Below are positions 15,643 to 22,736 of a stretch of 64,000 nt of DNA, piece after piece. Position 1 is the first letter of the stretch. The number at the start of each line of letters is the position of its first letter. Under the pieces are notes generated by a model. It was given only the letters and a program-made list of their open reading frames with translations. It did no database searches and was not told the DNA's origin. Made by a program: the position numbers and the translations under genes. This DNA is from JACVRW01 sp963819635 (GTDB lineage Bacteria > Actinomycetota > Thermoleophilia > Solirubrobacterales > Thermoleophilaceae). The DNA lies in the NCBI GenBank assembly GCA_963819635.1, contig CAWFWX010000006.1:124001-188000 (forward strand), in the 5' to 3' direction.

Positions 15643-17020
15643 CCGTGCCGCCCACGGTCAGCTCGCGGATGCGCACGTGCGGCTGGCCGACCCCCGCCGG
15701 GACCGTCTGGCCGGCCTTGCCGCAGTAGCCCGTCGCGATCTCGAGGTCGCCGGCGATGCCGTCGATCGCGCGCAGAGCCTCGAGCCCGTTGCCCACGAGC
15801 GTCGCGCCCCTCACGGGGGCGGTGACCTCGCCGTTCTCGATCAGGTAGCCCTCGGACACGCCGAACACGAAGTCTCCGGTCGCGGGCTCCACCTGGCCGC
15901 CGCCGAACGAGACGGCGTAGAGGCCCCGCTCCACACCGGCGATCAGCTCATCGGGCGTCGCGTCCCCGGGCGCGAAGAAGGTGTTCGTCATACGCGGCAC
16001 CGGGAGGTGGCGGAAGGACTCGCGCCTGCCGTTCCCGGTCGAGCCGACGCCGTCCCTGCCGGCTGTCAGCAGGTCGTACAGGTACGAGGTGAGGCGCCCC
16101 TCCTCGATGATCGTCGTGCGCCGGGTCGGGGTCCCCTCGTCGTCGACTCCCTCGCTTCCCCAGGCGTTCGCGCGGCTGCCGTCGTCGTAGGCCGTGACGA
16201 ACGCCGGGGCGACCTCCTCCCCCAGGCGCCCGGCGTACACGCTCGCGCCCTTCTGGACTGCGTCGGCCTCGAGCCCGTGCCCGACCGCCTCATGGAGCAG
16301 GACGCCGCCGAAGCCGTTGCCGACGACGACGGGCAGGCGGCCGGTCGGGGCGTCCACGGCGTCGAGGAGAGTCAGCGCGCGCCGCGCGGCCTTGTCGGCA
16401 ACCTCCTCAGGCTCCGCCTCGAGCAGCTCCCAGCCTGCGTGGCCGCCGCGCGTGTCGCTGCCGGTCTCCACGCGCCCGTCGCGGCGCGCGACGACCTGCG
16501 CGCTCAGGCGGATGAGCGTTCGGTCGTCGGCGGCCGCGCGGCCGTCCGAGCCGAAGATCTCGACCTGGCGGTGCGACTCCGCATAGCCGATCCGTGCCTG
16601 CACGACCTCCGCGCCCGCGGCCCGCGCGCGCTCGTCGCATGCGCGCAGCAGGTCCGCCTTGCGCGCCGCCTCCACCTCCTCGGGCGGGATCGTGACGGCG
16701 TGGCGCGTCCCGCTCTGCACCGCCGTGAGCGCGGCGGGCTGGGCCGCGCCGTCGCGCAACGCCTGGGACACCGAGCCGGCTACACGCAGCAGGTCCTCCT
16801 CGGCGAGGCCGTCGACGTGCCCGTAGTAGGTCGACTCGCCCTGGACCACGCGCACGCACGCGCCGCGCTCGCGTCCGCTCTGGGGGCGCTCCACGCGGCC
16901 GTCGTCGAGCGAGACCGCGAAGCCCCGCCGCGCCTCCGTGTAGAGCTCCGCCATGTCGCCGCCGCGCTCGAGGGCGCGCTCCAGCACCCGCGCGGCCAGC
17001 TCGGGAGCGACGAGCGTCAT
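15623..17020 (-). CDS. tldD: TldD metalloprotease subunit
   Basis: A 465-residue catalytic subunit of the TldD/TldE protease. The zinc motif HEAVGH (HExxxH) lies in GFGGVLLHEAVGHGLEADAVQKG. Also present are VQGESTYYGHVDGLAEEDLL, RRTTIIEEGRLTSYLYD, GSTGNGRRESFRHLPVPRMTNTF and the C-terminal VGNGLEALRAIDGIAGDLEI. It is cytosolic and degrades or trims small unstructured peptides. The ATG at 17020 overlaps the stop of the upstream 71-residue gene by 4 bp. The C-terminal seven residues are encoded by a palindromic repeat, a recent modification of the end. Confidence 0.93.
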   Translation of the reverse strand: MTLVAPELAARVLERALERGGDMAELYTEARRGFAVSLDDGRVERPQSGRERGACVRVVQGESTYYGHVDGLAEEDLLRVAGSVSQALRDGAAQPAALTAVQSGTRHAVTIPPEEVEAARKADLLRACDERARAAGAEVVQARIGYAESHRQVEIFGSDGRAAADDRTLIRLSAQVVARRDGRVETGSDTRGGHAGWELLEAEPEEVADKAARRALTLLDAVDAPTGRLPVVVGNGFGGVLLHEAVGHGLEADAVQKGASVYAGRLGEEVAPAFVTAYDDGSRANAWGSEGVDDEGTPTRRTTIIEEGRLTSYLYDLLTAGRDGVGSTGNGRRESFRHLPVPRMTNTFFAPGDATPDELIAGVERGLYAVSFGGGQVEPATGDFVFGVSEGYLIENGEVTAPVRGATLVGNGLEALRAIDGIAGDLEIATGYCGKAGQTVPAGVGQPHVRIRELTVGGTARGQTP

Positions 17021-17232
17021 TCGCGCCCCTCGACATGGCTCAGCATCTCGCCGGCCACATCCATGATCCGGTCGTGCCCGCGCGCCTCGGGCTGCACGAG
17101 GCGCGCGTACCCGGACGGGTCGTACACGAGCACGCGCGGCTCGCGCTCGCGCTGCATCCTCCGCACGGTCGCCGCCATGCCCTCCGCGAGCCCGGCCGCG
17201 CGCGAGAGCGGTCCCTTGCGCTTCTCCTTCAC
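17017..17232 (-). CDS. Conserved-position small protein in the tldD operon
   Basis: A 71-residue basic protein with no hydrophobic segment: Lys/Arg-rich N-terminus, helix AAGLAEGMAATVRRMQRE, then REPRVLVYDPSGYARLVQPEARGHDRIMDVAGEMLSHVEG. Its start and stop overlap the neighbouring genes by 4 bp each, which is strong evidence that it is translated. I do not recognise a family. It could be an adaptor or a substrate of TldD/TldE. Confidence 0.65.
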   Translation of the reverse strand: MKEKRKGPLSRAAGLAEGMAATVRRMQREREPRVLVYDPSGYARLVQPEARGHDRIMDVAGEMLSHVEGRE

Positions 17233-17708
17233 TGGCCGCCCAGCTCGGGCATCGGCAGCTCCTCGACCACGTGCTCCTCGTCGTCCGGGCCCGGCGTGCG
17301 CTCGGCCGCCGAGGTGGAGCGCCTGATCTTCGCGCCACCCTCGAGCTCACCGAGCACCGCGTGCAGGTCGTAGAGCATGAGCGAGGACAGGGCGCCTCGG
17401 CGTGCTACGGCGGCGAGCGTCCAGCGCGGCGTCCTCGAGGCGAAGACGGCCCCGCCCGGAATCTGAACCTCGACCTGCTCGGGCGGCTCCGTGTCCCAGT
17501 CGCGCGTGGCCCGGTCCACCTCCTCGAACAGCCTCCGAGCCAGGTCGCCCAGCACCTGCCCGTTGCCGTCGGGATCCTCACTCGCGCCTCTGAGCGACCC
17601 CGCCGCGTCGATCAGAACGGCCGCGCGTACGTCTGCGGACAGCCCACGAAGACGCTCCGCCGCGCGCTCCGGGGTGAGCGTGTCGTCCACGCGAGTCAGA
17701 ATAGCCAC
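17229..17708 (-). CDS. Roadblock/LC7-like domain protein
   Basis: A 159-residue protein. The central part (AVLIDAAGSLRGAS...LARRLFEEVDRATRD...QVEVQIPGGAVFASRTPRWTLAAVARRGALSSLMLYDLHAVLGEL) has the alternating strand/helix pattern and the VL.D..G signature of roadblock/LC7 proteins, which usually regulate small GTPases. The C-terminus (after about 125) is acidic and disordered. It is the first gene of the operon with the 71-residue protein, TldD and the TldE-like protein. The family assignment is by pattern only. Confidence 0.6.
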   Translation of the reverse strand: MAILTRVDDTLTPERAAERLRGLSADVRAAVLIDAAGSLRGASEDPDGNGQVLGDLARRLFEEVDRATRDWDTEPPEQVEVQIPGGAVFASRTPRWTLAAVARRGALSSLMLYDLHAVLGELEGGAKIRRSTSAAERTPGPDDEEHVVEELPMPELGGQ

Positions 17709-17849
17709 GTGCCCCTTGCTCGAATCTCTTGGCTCGTGACGGTCGGGATCTGCCTGATCGCCGCCCTGCTCCTGCTCCTCGAGGGCTACTACGGCTACTC
17801 CGGCGTGCTGCTCGCGGTCGGCGCGGCCGCCGCAGTCAACCTGCTCTGA
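17709..17849 (+). CDS. Small membrane protein (46 residues)
   Basis: Starting from GTG at 17709, one base from the divergent roadblock gene start, this frame encodes two closely spaced hydrophobic segments (VTVGICLIAALLLLLEGYYG and SGVLLAVGAAAAVNLL). It is too regular in hydrophobicity to be chance, and it fills the gap before the CDF gene. Its function is unknown; proteins of this shape are common as accessory membrane peptides. Confidence 0.5.
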   Translation: MPLARISWLVTVGICLIAALLLLLEGYYGYSGVLLAVGAAAAVNLL

Positions 17850-17889
17850 GGCAGAGGCTGCGCGCCGGGCACCGCCCGGCGCTTGCCCA

Positions 17890-19287
17890 CTACGTCGCCT
17901 CCGCGCCCATCGGCTCGGTGTGCACGATCACGTCCGCGAGGCTGGGGCAGCGCTCGCGCACGGCCTCCTCGATCGCGCCCGCGTGCCGGTGCGCGGACGG
18001 CAGCGGCTGCTCGCCCGGCAGGGTGACCGTCACCAGCGCCACGCGGCCCTGCTCGCCGTCGCGGAAGGTCACCGCGAGCGGCGCCGTGCCCGTATAGCGC
18101 TTCACCGCCGACTCGATCGCCGCGCGCTCCACGGCAGTGTCGTCGCTCGTCGGCGCGCTGGCCCAGTCGGTTCGGGCGAGCGGCTCGATGTGCGTATGCA
18201 CGATCCGCAGCTCCGGGACCTCGGCACGGATGCGCTCCTCGAGCCGCTCGACCGCGTTGTGCGCGTCGTCGAGCGACAGCTCGCGCGGGAGCTTCACGTG
18301 CAGCGAGAGCTCGTAGCCCTCCGGCACCCGCATCACGCGCACGTTGTGAACCTCGCGTACCTCCGGGATCGCGCCGGCGGCCGCGGTGGCGCGCTCGCGG
18401 ATCCCGCCCTCGGCCTCTGTCGGCTCGATGTGCACGACCACGTCTGCGCCGCCGAGGGCGCGCTCGGTCACCTCCTCGATCCGGTCGGCGACCGCGTGGG
18501 CCTGGGTAACGCCGGCGTCCATCGGGACGCCCACGACGAGGTCGACGAAGTGCCGCCCGCCGGCCTGGCGGACGCGCACGCGCCGGAGCTCGACCTGCTC
18601 GTCCGCGGCGGCCAGCGCGGCGCGGATCCGATCGTCGGCATCCGCCACCGCCCGGTCCATGAGCACGTCGATCGACTGCTTCGCGAGCCGCAGCGCGGCC
18701 AGCACCACGAGCACCGCGACGAAGAGCGCGGCGACCGCGTCGGCCAACGGCTCACCCGCCCGGACCAGCAGGAGCCCTATGAGCACCGCCACGGAGCCGG
18801 CCAGGTCGGAGGTGAAGTGGAGCGCGTTCGCGGCGAGGGCCGCGGAGCCGTAGCGGCGCGAGGTCCGGAAGCTCGTCAGCGCCCGCGACGCGTCGACCAC
18901 TATTACGACGACCAGCACCGTGAGCGCCCACCAGGTGACGTCGATGTCGTGGCCGCCGCCGCCGTCGATCAGGCGCCGCACCGACTCGGCGGCGATCGCC
19001 ACCGACACGAGCATGAGGAACGCGCTCTCGCCCAGGGCGGCCAGGTGCTCGGCCTTGCCGTGGCCGTAGTGATGCTCGCGGTCGGGCGGCCGCAGCGCCA
19101 CCCGCACTGCGAAGAAGGTCAGGAGAGCCGCAACGAGGTCCGTGCCTGAGTGGACCGCCTCGGCGAGGAACGCGAGCGAGCCGGTGGCGATTCCCGTCGC
19201 CAGCTTCACGGTCACGAGGAAGACCGCGGCCGCGACGCTGATGGCGGCCGTGCGCTGCTTGGCCCGCGCGCCGGCGGTCTCGTTCAC
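17890..19287 (-). CDS. Cation diffusion facilitator (CDF) metal transporter
   Basis: A 465-residue CDF exporter for Zn2+/Fe2+/Mn2+-type ions driven by proton antiport. Six membrane segments occupy about residues 16-205. TM2 carries HSGTD and TM5 HFTSDLAG, the paired metal-site motifs (here H-x3-D in both). The linker HHYGHGKAEHLAALGE is typical. The cytosolic C-terminal part is long and contains at least two CDF-type ferredoxin-like repeats (VVVHIEPTE, RIVHTHIEPLA, VIVHTEP), more than the usual single one. GTG at 19287 overlaps the rdgB stop by 4 bp. Confidence 0.92.
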   Translation of the reverse strand: MNETAGARAKQRTAAISVAAAVFLVTVKLATGIATGSLAFLAEAVHSGTDLVAALLTFFAVRVALRPPDREHHYGHGKAEHLAALGESAFLMLVSVAIAAESVRRLIDGGGGHDIDVTWWALTVLVVVIVVDASRALTSFRTSRRYGSAALAANALHFTSDLAGSVAVLIGLLLVRAGEPLADAVAALFVAVLVVLAALRLAKQSIDVLMDRAVADADDRIRAALAAADEQVELRRVRVRQAGGRHFVDLVVGVPMDAGVTQAHAVADRIEEVTERALGGADVVVHIEPTEAEGGIRERATAAAGAIPEVREVHNVRVMRVPEGYELSLHVKLPRELSLDDAHNAVERLEERIRAEVPELRIVHTHIEPLARTDWASAPTSDDTAVERAAIESAVKRYTGTAPLAVTFRDGEQGRVALVTVTLPGEQPLPSAHRHAGAIEEAVRERCPSLADVIVHTEPMGAEAT

Positions 19288-19940
19288 CGCCCCGTCCTCC
19301 TGCGCCGGTCGGCCAGGCCGCCAAAGAGGGAGCGCACCGGGCCGGGCGGGCGCGCGGCCTCGTCCGCGGTGATCAGGTGGGCCACGAGCGTGCGGGCCGC
19401 ACGGCCGCGATGGCTGATCGCGTCCTTCTCGGCGGGTGTCAGCTCGGCCATCGTGCGCTCGTCGCCGGGATAGTCGTCCGGGATGAAGGCCGGGTCGTAG
19501 CCGAAGCCGCCGTCGCCGCGCGGCTCGGACGCGAGCCGGCCCTCGCAGCGGCCGTGGACGACCTCCTCGCGGCCGCCGGGCTCCACGTACGCGAGCGCGC
19601 AGACATAGGTCACCCGGCGGTCGCCGTCGGCCGGGACCTCGCTGAGCAGCTTCTGGAGGTTCTCCTCGTCGGTCGCGCCCTCGCCGGCGTAGCGGGCCGA
19701 CCACACGCCGGGCGCTCCGCGGAGCGCCGCGGCCTCGATGCCGGAGTCGTCGGCGATCGACGGCCTGCCCGTCGCGGTGGCCGCCGCGCGCGCCTTGCCG
19801 AGTGCGTTGTCGGCGAACGTCGTCCCGGTCTCCGGCGGGAGCTCCACGCCGTCCGGCAGCGGGTCGAGCTCATACGGCCGCATGAGCTCGGAGAGCTCGC
19901 GCAGCTTGTGGTCGTTCCGTGTGGCGAGGACCAGCCGCAC
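19284..19940 (-). CDS. rdgB: XTP/dITP diphosphatase (Ham1 family)
   Basis: A 218-residue house-cleaning pyrophosphatase that removes ITP, dITP and XTP from the nucleotide pool. Family landmarks are LVLATRNDHKLRELSELM, FADNALGKARAAA, the catalytic ADDSGIEAAALRGAPGVWSARYAG, and GFGYDPAFIPDDYPG...MAELTPAEKDAISHRGRA. The C-terminus extends about 20 residues beyond the usual end (PPGPVRSLFGGLADRRRRTGR). It is coupled to the CDF gene downstream and sits 3 bp after rph. Confidence 0.96.
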   Translation of the reverse strand: MRLVLATRNDHKLRELSELMRPYELDPLPDGVELPPETGTTFADNALGKARAAATATGRPSIADDSGIEAAALRGAPGVWSARYAGEGATDEENLQKLLSEVPADGDRRVTYVCALAYVEPGGREEVVHGRCEGRLASEPRGDGGFGYDPAFIPDDYPGDERTMAELTPAEKDAISHRGRAARTLVAHLITADEAARPPGPVRSLFGGLADRRRRTGR

Positions 19941-19943
19941 CGC

Positions 19944-20684
19944 TCAGCCGGCCGCTGCTGCCGCCACGGCCTCCTCCTGGGAGGTGCGCAGCGCCGCAAT
20001 CCCGTCGGCGGCGAGGGCGAGCAGCTCGTCGAGGGAGGCGCGCGAGAGCGGCGTCCGCTCCGCGGTGGCCTGGACCTCCACGAGCCCGCCGTCGCCTGTC
20101 ATCACCACGTTTGCGTCCACCTCGGCGCTCGAGTCCTCGGAGTAGTCGAGGTCGAGCAGCGCGCGGCCGCCCACCATTCCGGCGGAGACCGCCGCGACGG
20201 ACTGGCTGAGCGGCAGGCTGTCGAGCCCTCCGTCCGCCATCACCCGGCGGAGCGCGAGCTCGAGCGCGACGTAGCCCCCGGTGATCGCCGCGCAGCGGGT
20301 GCCGCCGTCCGCCTCGAGCACGTCACAGTCGATCCACACGGTGCGCTCGCCGAGCGCCTCGAAGTCGACGATGCCGCGCAGCGAGCGCCCGATCAGGCGC
20401 TGGATCTCGACGGTCCGCCCATCCGGCCGCCCCTTCGAGACGTCGCGGCGCTTGCGGTCGCCTGTGGAGGCGGGGAGCATCCCGTACTCGGCGGTGACCC
20501 AGCCGCGTCCCTGGCCGGCCATCCAGCGCGGAACGTCCTCGTCCACGCTGGCGGTGCAGATCACGCGCGTGCCGCCCGCCTCGATGAGGGCCGAGCCCGT
20601 GGCGGTCCGCATGAAGCCCGGCGTGATCGTGATCGGGCGGAGCTCGTCCGCCATGCGACCGTCGTTGCGGGGCGCGTCCGTCAT
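19944..20684 (-). CDS. rph: Ribonuclease PH
   Basis: A 246-residue phosphorolytic 3'-5' exoribonuclease that trims tRNA 3' ends. Landmarks are LRPITITPGFMRTATGSALIEAGGTRVICTASVDEDVPRWM, GWVTAEYGMLPASTGDRKRRD, the phosphate-binding RTVEIQRLIGRSLRGIVD, and IDCDVLEADGGTRCAAITGG. The order rph-rdgB is a common actinobacterial arrangement. The start codon overlaps the murI stop by 4 bp. Confidence 0.97.
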   Translation of the reverse strand: MTDAPRNDGRMADELRPITITPGFMRTATGSALIEAGGTRVICTASVDEDVPRWMAGQGRGWVTAEYGMLPASTGDRKRRDVSKGRPDGRTVEIQRLIGRSLRGIVDFEALGERTVWIDCDVLEADGGTRCAAITGGYVALELALRRVMADGGLDSLPLSQSVAAVSAGMVGGRALLDLDYSEDSSAEVDANVVMTGDGGLVEVQATAERTPLSRASLDELLALAADGIAALRTSQEEAVAAAAAG

Positions 20685-21520
20685 GCCGCCCTCCCCACCG
20701 CCCGCGCAACCTCGACGTGCTCGACCTCGGCGATCGGAAGCTGCAGGAAGCGGATGCCGAGGCGCCGGAACTCGTCCGGCTCACCGGTCGCCAGGAAGCT
20801 GTAGTGCCCGCGCCGGTCCTCGTCGCGGGCGACGCCCGCCTCGCGCAGGCGCGCGTCGACCTCGGACGCGATCGCCTCGCCGGACGTGACGATGGACACG
20901 CCGCGCCCGAGCGCCCGCTGCAGCACCGGCCGGACGAGCGGGTAGTGGGTGCAGCCGAGGATCACGGTGTCGACGCCCGCGCGCTTCAGGGGACGGCACA
21001 GGCCGTCGACGCACGCGACGACGCGCTCGTCGACCTCCCCGCCCTCCTGGATCAGCGGGGCGAGCTCGGCGGAGGCCACCGCATGCAGCTCGGCGCCGGG
21101 CGCCGCGTCCGCGAGGGCGCGAGCGTAGGCGCCGCTCGCGACCGTGGCCGGCGTGGCGATCAGACCGACCCGCCCGCTCCGGGTCGCCGCCGCCGCGAGC
21201 CGCGACTCCGGCGTGACCACTCCCACGACCGGCACGCGGCTCCCGAGCTCGTCGCGGAGCGCGGGCAGCGCGGCCGCCGTGGCCGAGTTGCAGGCCACGA
21301 CCAGCAGCTTGGCGCCGCGGTCGAGCAGGATGCCCGCAAGCTCGCGCGCGAAGCGCAGCAGCTCGTCGGGCGCGCGGTCGCCGTACGGGAAGCGCGCGGT
21401 GTCGCCCAGATAGAGGAAGTCCTCGTGCGGAAGCGACACGAGACACTCGTGCAACACGGTCAGCCCGCCGACCCCGGAGTCGAAGACGGCGACAGGAAGC
21501 TCTCGCCGGGAACCCGCCAC
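20681..21520 (-). CDS. murI: Glutamate racemase
   Basis: A 279-residue racemase making D-glutamate for peptidoglycan. It has VAVFDSGVGGLTVLHE, the two catalytic Cys in VVACNSATA and ILGCTHYPL, and the substrate region YLGDTARFPYGDRAPDEL. Start GTG at 21520 gives the correct N-terminus just before the first strand. It is the first gene of murI-rph-rdgB-CDF, all with 4-bp overlaps or 3-bp gaps. Confidence 0.97.
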   Translation of the reverse strand: MAGSRRELPVAVFDSGVGGLTVLHECLVSLPHEDFLYLGDTARFPYGDRAPDELLRFARELAGILLDRGAKLLVVACNSATAAALPALRDELGSRVPVVGVVTPESRLAAAATRSGRVGLIATPATVASGAYARALADAAPGAELHAVASAELAPLIQEGGEVDERVVACVDGLCRPLKRAGVDTVILGCTHYPLVRPVLQRALGRGVSIVTSGEAIASEVDARLREAGVARDEDRRGHYSFLATGEPDEFRRLGIRFLQLPIAEVEHVEVARAVGRAA

Positions 21521-21552
21521 GGCCGCGTATGGTCGCAGGCGCGGCGGAACGC

Positions 21553-21891
21553 CTAGGCCTGGTCCTGCGCCAGCGCCTCGAAGTTCTCCCACAGCTCGGG
21601 CACGCCGGCCGCCGCGCGGGCCTCGAGGGCGGCGGGCGCCACGCGCTCCCAGGCGCCTGAGACCCACAGCCAGTCGAGCACGAGGTCGCGGTCCAGCAGC
21701 TCGTTCTTGACGAGCGTTCCGACCGTCTCGTGAAAGACCAGCATCGTCTGGACCTGCGGATCGAGCGCCTCGGCCGACTCGCGGTCGAAGTCGTCGGAGA
21801 ACACCGTCCGGCTCGCCTCTGGCAGGCCGATCATGGACCCCCACTTCGCCAGCTCGACGATCAGCATTGCGTCCTCGCGCTTGCCAGCCAT
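21553..21891 (-). CDS. Hypothetical protein
   Basis: A 112-residue soluble, acidic, mostly helical protein with a Trp-rich middle (LVLDWLWVSGAWERVAPAALEAR) and the pattern FHETVGTLVKNELLDRDLVLDW. This resembles DUF4760-like proteins, where the helix often reports a transcriptional or membrane context, but I am not sure. It stands between murI and the PPOX gene, with 9 bp to the latter. Confidence 0.6.
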   Translation of the reverse strand: MAGKREDAMLIVELAKWGSMIGLPEASRTVFSDDFDRESAEALDPQVQTMLVFHETVGTLVKNELLDRDLVLDWLWVSGAWERVAPAALEARAAAGVPELWENFEALAQDQA

Positions 21892-21900
21892 CCGCGGAGG

Positions 21901-22413
21901 CTAACTCGGGAAACGGTGGCGAGTGTGGCTGAAGCCGCCCTTGCCGAAGGCGAGGACCTTGCTCGGCACCACGGCGAAGACGTGAGCGATGCCCTCGCCA
22001 CCGCTGTGGCGGAACCCACCCGCGACCGGCTCGAACTTCCAGGAGCCGTCCCACTTTCCTCGCCACGCGCGCGCCAGTTCGCCCAGCCTCGTCTCGTCGG
22101 TCACACGCTCGGCCTCGCCCTCGACGATCACGTCGAGGCCTTCCTGCCAGCTGTTGCAGCCGGTCGTCATGGCGACCCGCGGGTTGGCCTCGAGGTTGAC
22201 CGCCTTCTGCTCCTCCGGACCGGTGCAGAAGTACAGCGCCCCGTCGTCCCAGACCGCGACCAGCGGGGTCACGTGGGGGCGGCCGTCGCGGCGCACGGTC
22301 GAGATCCAGAACAGCTGGGCCTCTCGCAGCGTCCGCTCGGTCTCCTCCCAAGCCGTCGGCTCCGCCTCAGAGTCGCTGAAGCGCTCGTCGAGCTCGGTGG
22401 TCACTTCCGCCAT
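21901..22413 (-). CDS. Pyridoxamine 5'-phosphate oxidase family protein
   Basis: A 170-residue split beta-barrel protein. The FMN/F420-binding fold shows as EAQLFWISTVRRDGRPHVTPLVAVWDDGALYFCTGPEEQKAVNLEANPRVAMTTG, followed by VIVEGEAERVTD and the C-terminal VVPSKVLAFGKGGFSHTRHRF. In actinobacteria such proteins bind F420, FMN or biliverdin and reduce small substrates or act in stress defence. ATG at 22413 has GGAGGAGGGCGCC upstream. Confidence 0.88.
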   Translation of the reverse strand: MAEVTTELDERFSDSEAEPTAWEETERTLREAQLFWISTVRRDGRPHVTPLVAVWDDGALYFCTGPEEQKAVNLEANPRVAMTTGCNSWQEGLDVIVEGEAERVTDETRLGELARAWRGKWDGSWKFEPVAGGFRHSGGEGIAHVFAVVPSKVLAFGKGGFSHTRHRFPS

Positions 22414-22433
22414 GTGGCGCCCTCCTCCTGGTG

Positions 22434-22643
22434 TCAGAACTGCACCTTGCGCACCGCCTCCTTGATCTTGCCGATGATCACGTCGCCGAGCTCCTTGCCC
22501 TCGTCGGTCTTGAAGCCCTTCATCGCCGCGACGACTCCGGCCATCACCAGCGCGACGAGCAGGATGAGCGCGACGTACTCGACGGTTCCCTGCCCTCGCG
22601 CGCTCAGCAGTGCTGCGTGGATGCGTCCGTAGATGCGGTGCAT
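22434..22643 (-). CDS. Flp/Fap-type pilin-like protein
   Basis: A 69-residue prepilin-like protein: a short basic leader (MHRIYGRIHAALLSARG), then QGTVEYVALILLVALVMAGVVAAM. This is the class IVb signature with Glu at position 5 of the mature hydrophobic helix, followed by a short polar tail. It would be processed by a prepilin peptidase and assembled by a Tad apparatus encoded elsewhere. It is preceded by an A/G-rich ribosome site (AGGGGGGACC) and is divergent from asnB. Confidence 0.82.
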   Translation of the reverse strand: MHRIYGRIHAALLSARGQGTVEYVALILLVALVMAGVVAAMKGFKTDEGKELGDVIIGKIKEAVRKVQF

Positions 22644-22736
22644 GGTCCCCCCTGTCGGTTGAGGGGGATCCTGCGCCGGGGCGAGACACCGCTCCAGACA
22701 GGAGTGTCACAACGCCCTGACATCATGGGCGGCCGC

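Noticed and set aside
22644..22736. Terminator in the pilin-asnB gap (inverted CCCCC/GGGGG)
   Set aside because: CCCCCCTGTCGGTTGAGGGGG can pair, but the genes are divergent and no T-run follows; it is just as likely to be the pilin ribosome-site region.
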